64,000 nucleotides of DNA from an uncultured Pelagibacteraceae bacterium (lineage in GTDB: Bacteria > Pseudomonadota > Alphaproteobacteria > Pelagibacterales > Pelagibacteraceae), in NCBI GenBank assembly GCA_902605865.1, contig CACLEJ010000002.1, positions 62,001 to 126,000 of the forward strand, written 5' to 3'. The notes under the pieces were generated by a model. That model saw only the letters and a list, made by a program, of their open reading frames with translations. It was not told the DNA's origin and did not search any database. Position numbers and translations under genes: made by a program. This document shows, one piece after another, positions 57,672 to 64,000 of this stretch (positions within the stretch are counted from its first letter, which is position 1; each line of letters starts with the position of its first letter).

Positions 57672-58436
57672 TACTGTTAATCCATCATGTGCAGGAATTA
57701 CATTTTTAGGTAATTTTTTTTTTATTTCATTATAATCAATTTCATTACTAAGATTTGTAAGAATTGCTTTCTGAGGTTTAATTTTTCTAATTAATTTTAG
57801 TACATCATCTAAATTAAAATGTGTTGGATGATAGTTATATCTTAAACAATCAATAATAAAATATTTTAAATTTTTTAAATATCTTAAATCTTTACTATCT
57901 ATATAGTTGACATCAGGTGCATAAGCACATTTTTTATTAATAATATAACAGATACTTTTTATTGATCCATGATGAACCTTTAATGATTTAATAACAATCT
58001 TATTATTTGTATCATTTAATATGTGTTTATTCTTTAAAGTTTTTGCATCAAGTATTGATGGATAATTTTTGTAATCTTTAAAACAATAACCAAAAGTATT
58101 TATAAGACTTCTTTTTGTAATTAAGTCAGCATAAATAGGTATTTTTTTTCTATTTTTTAATGAGAATACTCTTAACTCATTGATTCCATGCGTTTGATCT
58201 GCATGAGCGTGTGTATAAAAAACTTTATGAATATTTTTAACTTTATTTGCTAACAATTGAGATTTTAGATCTGGAGAAGTATCAATTAGTATGTTTAAAT
58301 TTTTAGATCTTATTAAAGCTGAACATCTAGTACGCACATTTTTCTTATTATTGGGATCACAGTCTCCATAATAACCGTCAATCCTAGGTATGCCTAAAGA
58401 ACTACCACAACCTAAAATAGTAAATTTTAAGCTCAT
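57663..58436 (-). CDS. Metallo-beta-lactamase-fold phosphodiesterase (PhnP-like)
   Basis: A 257-residue MBL-fold hydrolase. FTILGCGSSLGIPRIDG starts it, RTRCSALI and ILIDTSPDLKSQLL follow, and the two-metal motif YTHAHADQTHGINEL (about 75-89, HxHxDxxH) is complete, with later ligands in KVHHGSIKS and LRYNYHPTHFNLDD. PhnP-type enzymes cleave cyclic phosphodiesters, but here the location after tatD-metG, common in alphaproteobacteria, does not indicate phosphonate metabolism. Substrate unknown. It overlaps tatD by four bases. Confidence 0.88.
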   Translation of the reverse strand: MSLKFTILGCGSSLGIPRIDGYYGDCDPNNKKNVRTRCSALIRSKNLNILIDTSPDLKSQLLANKVKNIHKVFYTHAHADQTHGINELRVFSLKNRKKIPIYADLITKRSLINTFGYCFKDYKNYPSILDAKTLKNKHILNDTNNKIVIKSLKVHHGSIKSICYIINKKCAYAPDVNYIDSKDLRYLKNLKYFIIDCLRYNYHPTHFNLDDVLKLIRKIKPQKAILTNLSNEIDYNEIKKKLPKNVIPAHDGLTVLI

Positions 58437-59203
58437 ACTTCAAAAAATAATCTATTAAAATTATCTGTAGTTATTTTATCAAGCTCTTGGGAGCTAATAT
58501 TTTTTAATTCCGATAATTTTTTTAAGGTATAACGCACAAAAGATGGTTCATTTTTCTTACCTCTCATTGGTTCAGGTGCTAAAAAGGGGCTGTCTGTTTC
58601 AATCAGTAGTCTTTCCAAAGGTAACTGTTTAAAGGTATTTTGAAGGTCGCTGCTATTTTTAAATGTAATAATACCGCTAGCTGAAAAATAAGAATTAAGT
58701 TCCATCAATTTTAAAGCAAATGGAAGGGAACCTGTGAAACAATGCATCAATATTTTTAATTTCTTGTCCGAATTTTTTAATATTTCATAAGTTTCATCTT
58801 CAGCATTTCTTGAATGAACTATTAAAGGGAAGTTTAATTCTAATGCAGCATTAATATGATTCTTGAAGCTTGTTATTTGTTTATCTTTATCACTATTGTT
58901 ATAATAAAAATCCAAACCTGTCTCACCCACTCCAATAATTTTACTATTTGATTTTATTTTATTGATTATCTCCTCTTTTGGAACTTGATCAGTGTTTGTC
59001 TCGTGAGGATGTATGCCAAAAGTTCCAAATATCATTTCATCTTTAGCAATAATCTCCAAAATTTTTGGGAAGCCACTTAATGTTGTAGAAATTGTTAATA
59101 CTTTATTAATTCCTTCCTTTTTACATCTTGATAAAACATCTTGAATATTTTGAGCTAAAGGTTCGTGATCTAGGTGACAATGTGAATCAATCATTTTTTT
59201 CAA
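58433..59203 (-). CDS. TatD-family metal-dependent deoxyribonuclease
   Basis: A 256-residue TIM-barrel hydrolase with IDSHCHLDH at the N-terminus, FGTFGIHPHETNTD near 60-73, GVGETGLDFYY near 92-102, PLIVHSRNAEDET near 126-138, LMHCFTG near 151-157 and LLIETDSPFLAPEPMRGK near 200-217. TatD proteins are 3'-5' DNA exonucleases with roles in DNA repair. It overlaps metG by 17 bases and lies in the metG-tatD pair common to many bacteria. Confidence 0.94.
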   Translation of the reverse strand: MKKMIDSHCHLDHEPLAQNIQDVLSRCKKEGINKVLTISTTLSGFPKILEIIAKDEMIFGTFGIHPHETNTDQVPKEEIINKIKSNSKIIGVGETGLDFYYNNSDKDKQITSFKNHINAALELNFPLIVHSRNAEDETYEILKNSDKKLKILMHCFTGSLPFALKLMELNSYFSASGIITFKNSSDLQNTFKQLPLERLLIETDSPFLAPEPMRGKKNEPSFVRYTLKKLSELKNISSQELDKITTDNFNRLFFEV

Positions 59204-60725
59204 TTTTTTTAAACAAAATATCTAACGTATTCAATTTGTGACCTTTTTTTAGATAATTGTTTTCTTTAACAGATTCAAATTTAATTTGTTCCTCATTTAT
59301 GCCAAATATACCTAAAACTTTTAGAGATGATGATGGTATAATAGGATAAAGTAGTATGGTTACTTTTCTTATTAGTTCCAAAGCAACATAAATAATTGTA
59401 TTCATCCTTAATTTATCATTCTTTTTTTTCCAAGGTTCTTGATCATTAAAATACTTATTTGCTGAAAATAGCTGCTCAACAATAAAATTTATGTATGAAT
59501 TTACATCTTGATTATCTGAATACTTTACTAAATCATCATAATATTTAGAGTATTGATCTAAAATAATTTTATCATCCTCTGTTAAATTATCTATATCAGG
59601 AACCTGTAAGTTAGCATTCTTATCACAAAAAGACAAAACTCTTTGACACAAATTTCCATAATTATTTGCTAAATCACTATTAATACAAGACTCTAATTTT
59701 TCTTGTGAGATATTTCCATCATTACCAAATGAAACTTCTTTGATTAAATAATATCTTAAAGGGTCTAAACCATAATTTTCTATAATTTCAAGCGGGTCTA
59801 AAATGTTACCTTTAGATTTAGACATTTTTTCATCACCAGAAAGTATCCAACCGTGGCCAAATACTCTTTTTGGGGGATCTATATCTGCAGCTAATAAGAA
59901 AGCCGGCCAATAAATAGCATGAAATCTTAATATATCTTTTCCAATAAGATGTAGATCTGCAGGCCAAAAAGATTTGTATAAATTATCGTTTTCATTTGGA
60001 TAATTTAAAGCACTCAAATAATTCGTTAAAGCATCCAACCAAACATAAATAACATGGTCTTTATTAGACGGAACTTTTATACCCCAATTAAACGATTTTC
60101 TACTTACAGATAAATCTTTTAATCCTGATTTAACAAAACTGATAACTTCATTTTTTCTTGTTTCAGGTAGTATAAAATCTGGATTTTTATTATAAAACTG
60201 AATTAATTTATCCTGCCAATTTGATAATTTAAAAAAATAAGACTCTTCCTCTAACCACTCTACTTTTGAACCTGAACTAATTGATTTTTTTACACCATCT
60301 AAATCTTCAATTTCACTTTCTGCATAAAATGCTTCATCTGACACTGAATACCAACCAGAGTACTTAGATAAGTAGATTTCACCTTTTTTTTCTAAAATAT
60401 TCCAGAGATGTTCAACAGATTTTGCATGTCTTTTCTCAGTAGTTCTAATGAAATCATTATTAGATAAGTTTAATGTGTCAGATAAATCTCTAAAGGTTTT
60501 ACTAATTTCATCACAAAATAATAAAGGATCCATTTTTTTTTCTTCTGCAGCTCGTTGTATTTTTTGTCCATGCTCATCTGTACCAGTCAAAAAATAGACA
60601 TTAAAACCCTGTATTCTTTTTAATCTTGCAAAAAAATCAGCAATAATACTTGAATAAGCATGACCCATATGTGGTTTTGCAGATGGATAATAAATTGGTG
60701 TTGTAATATAGTAATTTTTATTCAC
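59187..60725 (-). CDS. metG: Methionyl-tRNA synthetase
   Basis: Class I aminoacyl-tRNA synthetase charging tRNA-Met. The 512-residue monomeric form has the HIGH-type motif PSAKPHMGHAYSSIIADFF (about 13-31) and the KMSKS motif GDEKMSKSKGNILDPL (about 301-316). The connective peptide reads GWYSVSDEAFYAESEI with no CxxC knuckles, so it is the zinc-free subtype without the C-terminal dimerisation domain. It overlaps holB by eight bases and tatD by 17. Confidence 0.96.
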   Translation of the reverse strand: MNKNYYITTPIYYPSAKPHMGHAYSSIIADFFARLKRIQGFNVYFLTGTDEHGQKIQRAAEEKKMDPLLFCDEISKTFRDLSDTLNLSNNDFIRTTEKRHAKSVEHLWNILEKKGEIYLSKYSGWYSVSDEAFYAESEIEDLDGVKKSISSGSKVEWLEEESYFFKLSNWQDKLIQFYNKNPDFILPETRKNEVISFVKSGLKDLSVSRKSFNWGIKVPSNKDHVIYVWLDALTNYLSALNYPNENDNLYKSFWPADLHLIGKDILRFHAIYWPAFLLAADIDPPKRVFGHGWILSGDEKMSKSKGNILDPLEIIENYGLDPLRYYLIKEVSFGNDGNISQEKLESCINSDLANNYGNLCQRVLSFCDKNANLQVPDIDNLTEDDKIILDQYSKYYDDLVKYSDNQDVNSYINFIVEQLFSANKYFNDQEPWKKKNDKLRMNTIIYVALELIRKVTILLYPIIPSSSLKVLGIFGINEEQIKFESVKENNYLKKGHKLNTLDILFKKIEKND

Positions 60726-61638
60726 TTAATAATTTATCATTAAATTCTAGAAAAAAAGACTCAAAATCTAAATTATATTTTTTAACAAAAGAAAGTTTTA
60801 GGTAAAAATATTTTTTTATTTTAAATGAAATTTTCTTAGAAGTATTTATATTTTTAAAGAAAAAAAGTTCAATAAATAAATTCAAATATTCTTTTATAAA
60901 TTCATTAGATGTATATGATTTATTTTTTATTACATAGATTAATAAATCCTCTATAGTGGTTTCTTTAATAGACAAACCATTGCTATCCAAAAAGTTGACA
61001 AATGATATTAAAAATGAGGGTGAATTATAATTATTAATATAATCTAGATTAATATCATTATATATATTATCACCGAAATGATAATTCACTATCTCCATTA
61101 CTTCTGAGTTTAGTAGACTTAATTTAAATTCTAAACATCTTGATTTAATGGTTTCCAAAGTTTTAAATTCAGAATTATTGATTAAAATAAAGTATAGTTT
61201 GCTATTAGGCTCCTCAATTGATTTTAATAAAGCATTAGCAGAATTAATCCCCAATAAATTAACATTTTCTATAATTATAAACTTTCTATCGTTGTTAAAA
61301 GAGGTTTGATTAGTGAATTGAATCATGTCTCTGATTTGATCTATATCAATTATTTTTTTATCATTTTTTTTATAGATTTTGAGAACATTAGGATGTGAGT
61401 TAGAAGAAATAAGTTTAGATATGTTATTACTCAAATTATATTCATAATTTTTTAAATTATAAGATTGTTTGTTACCTTTTAAATAAAAAAAATTTAAAAG
61501 ATGATTTACAAATAGTTTTTTTCCAATGCCTTTCGGTCCATTTAATAAAATTTTATTGGGAAATTTTTGTATTTGCTCAAAAAAAATAAAGTCATTAAAA
61601 AGGGACTTATGACCGATCATTTTACTTATCTCACTCAT
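60718..61638 (-). CDS. holB: DNA polymerase III delta-prime subunit
   Basis: Delta-prime is a stator subunit of the clamp loader. The 306-residue protein begins MIGHKSLFNDFIF-like (residues 7-19), has a Walker A NGPKGIGKKLFVNHLL (about 34-49) and the AAA+ sensor region NVNLLGINSANALLKSIEEP (about 126-145) and TIKSRCLEFKL (about 165-175, the SRC motif). The cysteine zinc module seen in enterobacterial delta-prime is not evident. tmk lies one base upstream, the common tmk-holB pair. Confidence 0.92.
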   Translation of the reverse strand: MSEISKMIGHKSLFNDFIFFEQIQKFPNKILLNGPKGIGKKLFVNHLLNFFYLKGNKQSYNLKNYEYNLSNNISKLISSNSHPNVLKIYKKNDKKIIDIDQIRDMIQFTNQTSFNNDRKFIIIENVNLLGINSANALLKSIEEPNSKLYFILINNSEFKTLETIKSRCLEFKLSLLNSEVMEIVNYHFGDNIYNDINLDYINNYNSPSFLISFVNFLDSNGLSIKETTIEDLLIYVIKNKSYTSNEFIKEYLNLFIELFFFKNINTSKKISFKIKKYFYLKLSFVKKYNLDFESFFLEFNDKLLSE

Positions 61639-62262
61639 TTACTTTAAAATTCTCTCAATTTTGTTAATTAATTTATTTTCAATTATTTTTAAATTATCTT
61701 TATTGGTATCTAAAATAAGGTATTTAGATTTGTTTTTATTAGCAATTTTTAAAAAACCTTTCTGAACTTTATTATAAAAATTATAATCAAATTTATCATA
61801 CTTATTTTTATTTTTTCTCAACTTTAATCTTTTGAACATATTTTTTTTATTTACAATACTTAAGAAAGTGAAATTTGGTCTTATATTACCTAATAAAAAA
61901 TTATTCATTTTTAAAATTATATCTTTATCTAGTTTCATACCATAATGTTGGTAAGCTAATGTTGAGTCTATAAATCTGTCAATCAATATAACTTTTTTTT
62001 TATAATTTTCTTTTAGAATTTTATCTATATTTTCTGATCTAGATGCCATTAGTAAAAATAAATCTGTTTTATTGCTTAATGCTGATTTTTTATTTAACAT
62101 TAAAGATCTTAATTTCTCAGATAGATTTGTGCCACCTGGTTCTCTAAAGGATACATAATTAATTTTATTTGTTTTTAAATATTTAATTATTTTTTTTAAG
62201 CTAGTAGATTTTCCTGAAGCCTCTATACCTTCAAAAACTATAACAGGATATTTAGACATCAC
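61639..62262 (-). CDS. tmk: Thymidylate kinase
   Basis: Tmk phosphorylates dTMP to dTDP. The 207-residue kinase has the P-loop VFEGIEASGKSTSLKKI (about 9-25), FREPGGTNLSEKLR (about 39-52), IDRFIDSTLAYQHYG (about 94-108, with the DRF/Y motif), and a basic lid region near 145-155. It overlaps dacA by 11 bases and precedes holB. Confidence 0.95.
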   Translation of the reverse strand: MMSKYPVIVFEGIEASGKSTSLKKIIKYLKTNKINYVSFREPGGTNLSEKLRSLMLNKKSALSNKTDLFLLMASRSENIDKILKENYKKKVILIDRFIDSTLAYQHYGMKLDKDIILKMNNFLLGNIRPNFTFLSIVNKKNMFKRLKLRKNKNKYDKFDYNFYNKVQKGFLKIANKNKSKYLILDTNKDNLKIIENKLINKIERILK

Positions 62263-63406
62263 CCCAGATTAGGAAATTTATTGATGAAATAAACCTAGAG
62301 AAAATGTTTTGTCTTTTAACATCTTCAAATGCTAATAGATCGTATTCTCCTATTTGTTCATCTTTATAAGATATTTTAACTTTGCCTATTATGTCATTTT
62401 TTAATATTGGAGCTTTTAATGGTCCTTGGTAATTGACAGACACTTTTAGATATTTTTTTTTAGCTTTTGGAATTGTTTGATAAATATCTTCACTTATATA
62501 AGATTTAACTGTTTTTTGAGTCCCTTGCCAAACTTCTAACTCATCAAATATTTCGTCTTTTTTAGCAATATTAATCGTATCGAAATTAGTTAGTCCATAA
62601 GTTAATAATTTAAGTGACTCTTTTGATCTTGAATTTTTTGATACAAAACCACTTCCGACCGCAATTATTCTTCTTTCATTTCTTTTAATAGTTGAGGCTA
62701 GAGAATATTTTTCATATGCAAGAAATCCTGTTTTTATTCCATCAACACCAATATTTTTATAAAGCAAAGGATTACGATTACCTTGTTTAATTGGATCTCC
62801 GCCAGTTCTTTCCCATGTAAATTCTGTTTCTTGGTAATATTCATAGTAGTTTGGATAGTTTTTTATTAAGTAATTGGACATGATTAATATATCTCTAACT
62901 GTGGATAAATTGTCTGGAGCATTTATTCCTGATGAATTAGAAAAATTAGTATTTTCCATTCCAATTTCTCTCGCTTTTTCAGTCATCATAATTGCAAACT
63001 CTTCCTCTGTTCCAGCAATACCCTCTGCAAGTGCAATACAAGCATCATTACCTGATGAAACAATTATACCTCTTAATAGATTTTCAACAGTTATTTCATC
63101 TCCAACCATAATAAACATTGAGGAATATCCTGCTTGGGACAGTCTCCACGCATTTTCTGAAACTAGAAACTTATCGTCTAATGATAATTCACCACTTTTT
63201 AGTAAATCAAAAGCTATAATCGAAGTCATAATTTTCGTCATAGATGCTGGAAAAATTTGTCTATCAGCATCTTTTTCGAATAATATTTTGCCTGACAAAT
63301 AATCTTGAACAATAGCAGTTCTTGCATTTACATCAAAGTTTGCAAAAACAGGTTTTATCAAGAATATTAAAATTGTTAAAATTAATGATAAATTTTTAAT
63401 TTTCAT
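62252..63406 (-). CDS. dacA: D-alanyl-D-alanine carboxypeptidase (PBP5/6 family)
   Basis: This penicillin-binding protein trims the terminal D-Ala from peptidoglycan stem peptides. The 384-residue precursor has a signal peptide (LSLILTILIFLIKPVFA, about 6-22), the SxxK motif FPASMTKIM with nucleophile Ser55 and Lys58, the SxN motif VSSGNDACIALAEG (about 116-129) and the KTG box GIKTGF (about 225-230). The C-terminal beta domain and a terminal amphipathic stretch follow. It overlaps rlpA by four bases and tmk by 11. Confidence 0.95.
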   Translation of the reverse strand: MKIKNLSLILTILIFLIKPVFANFDVNARTAIVQDYLSGKILFEKDADRQIFPASMTKIMTSIIAFDLLKSGELSLDDKFLVSENAWRLSQAGYSSMFIMVGDEITVENLLRGIIVSSGNDACIALAEGIAGTEEEFAIMMTEKAREIGMENTNFSNSSGINAPDNLSTVRDILIMSNYLIKNYPNYYEYYQETEFTWERTGGDPIKQGNRNPLLYKNIGVDGIKTGFLAYEKYSLASTIKRNERRIIAVGSGFVSKNSRSKESLKLLTYGLTNFDTINIAKKDEIFDELEVWQGTQKTVKSYISEDIYQTIPKAKKKYLKVSVNYQGPLKAPILKNDIIGKVKISYKDEQIGEYDLLAFEDVKRQNIFSRFISSINFLIWGDV

Positions 63407-64000
63407 AATTTAATTATTTCTATACTGTCAAAATCAAGATTTTCGATGTTATGAAATCCTTTCTTTAATTTTTCAAAATCTTTATAAGGTCCTTTATAAA
63501 CTCTAAAATTATTTTGTGACAACTTTTTGATCAAGATATTCTCGATATTATATTCTTCATATAACCTGTTTTTTAACATAATAGCAGAATCTTCAAAATA
63601 AAAATCTGCGAATTTAATTATATAATTAAAATTTGTTACAAAATTCTCATTATTAGATTTTTTTGTTTCTGTCTCAAGACTTATATTCTGTATAATTATA
63701 TCGTCTACTGGAGCTTTATTAGCAACCTCTTTTTCTTCATCAAATGTTTTAACATCATTTGCAACATACAAATTATTAGAATTAATTGTTTCAATAAATA
63801 TATAAGGCTCATTTGGATTTATTGATAATTCACTTACAATTCTTCCAGTAATTACAGAATTATAAAAGATAGGTAAAACTGTTTTATTTTTAACCACAGT
63901 AATTAACGATTTTTCATTAATTATATTTGTTATTCTAACTGGTGTTCCATTTGGTAAGTTAGGACTTAATATATTAATTGAGGCATTATCTAATTTATAT
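63403..64000 (-). CDS. rlpA: RlpA-like septal-ring lytic transglycosylase with SPOR domain (5' part beyond window)
   Basis: The frame is open to the right edge of the window, so the N-terminus (signal/lipobox) is outside; a GTG at 63897 is internal, not the start. Hand translation of the edge gives the double-psi beta-barrel piece LPNGTPVRITNIINEKSLI, then VVKNKTVLPIFYNSVITGRIV. The C-terminal 75 residues form a SPOR domain (YIIKFADFYFEDSAIMLKNRL ... FRVYKGPYKDFEKLKKGF), which binds denuded septal peptidoglycan. The barrel looks degraded relative to canonical RlpA (the usual ND-RGP motif reads NKTVLPI), so catalytic activity is doubtful. Its position before dacA-tmk is typical. Confidence 0.82.
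   Translation of the reverse strand, partial: YKLDNASINILSPNLPNGTPVRITNIINEKSLITVVKNKTVLPIFYNSVITGRIVSELSINPNEPYIFIETINSNNLYVANDVKTFDEEKEVANKAPVDDIIIQNISLETETKKSNNENFVTNFNYIIKFADFYFEDSAIMLKNRLYEEYNIENILIKKLSQNNFRVYKGPYKDFEKLKKGFHNIENLDFDSIEIIKL

Overview
The window reads as a piece of a SAR11-type alphaproteobacterial chromosome (Pelagibacterales, 'Candidatus Pelagibacter'-like). The base composition is strongly A+T-rich. Genes are nearly contiguous, commonly overlapping by 1-40 bases, and some divergent pairs have no spacer at all. The gene content and neighbourhoods are alphaproteobacterial: gatCAB, heterotetrameric sarcosine oxidase, rlpA-dacA-tmk-holB-metG-tatD, plsX-ihfA-merR, a ubiquinol-cytochrome c chaperone beside bamE, and an NDUFS4-like complex I subunit. 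This assignment is inference from composition and gene order; no search was run.

Layout. 1-0.9 kb: end of a pyrB/ruvX unit on the minus strand. 0.9-7.1 kb: gatC-gatA-gatB, an O-methyltransferase, trhO and a MATE exporter on the plus strand. 7.1-12.2 kb: soxBDAG on the minus strand, with a palindromic operator candidate upstream, then tRNA-Ser(GCT) and a lytic transglycosylase. 14.5-21.9 kb: a tightly packed plus-strand run dapA-smpB-folK-rel/spoT-pyrE-pdxJ-acpS-lepB-rnc-recO (no era between rnc and recO). 21.9-22.8 kb: hemB on the minus strand. 22.9-30.3 kb: a 2OG-oxygenase-like gene, rpiB, glyA, nrdR, ribD, ribE, a ribB fusion, ribH, nusB and thiL. 30.3-32.4 kb: a proton-pumping pyrophosphatase.

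32.4-40.5 kb is the accessory part: three glycosyltransferase genes, a GIY-YIG protein, an EamA exporter, the only large non-coding gap (525 bases), a short alkyltransferase, a conspicuously G+C-rich stretch that folds into several hairpins and ends in a terminator, two small membrane proteins, and a complete tyrosine recombinase whose promoter overlaps an 11-7-11 inverted repeat shaped like a recombination core site. The G+C-rich putative RNA and the recombinase/palindrome pair are the two most interesting things here.

40.5-49.9 kb: an AEC transporter, hom, a tiny lipoprotein, argC, rpsI and rplM (minus), then two MetY-like PLP enzymes flanking an alpha/beta hydrolase (plus), heme A synthase and a chorismate mutase. 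49.9-55.3 kb: rpmG, merR, ihfA, plsX (no fabH between), rpmF, the cytochrome bc1 chaperone, bamE, tRNA-Glu, glpX, an SbmA-like transporter, an NDUFS4-like subunit and tRNA-Pro. 55.4-57.7 kb: a zinc-ribbon membrane protein, nhaA and a glutathione peroxidase. 57.7-64 kb: MBL-tatD-metG-holB-tmk-dacA-rlpA on the minus strand, running off the window.

Physiologically the set fits a marine oligotroph. Sarcosine oxidase and SHMT feed methylated amines into glycine and the folate one-carbon pool. The pyrophosphatase salvages energy from PPi. The MetY-like genes suggest capture of reduced sulfur. Several proteins look streamlined or altered: a Rel/SpoT lacking the region between TGS and ACT, a RibB fusion with a degraded cyclohydrolase half, and an NrdR with CxC in place of CxxC knuckles.
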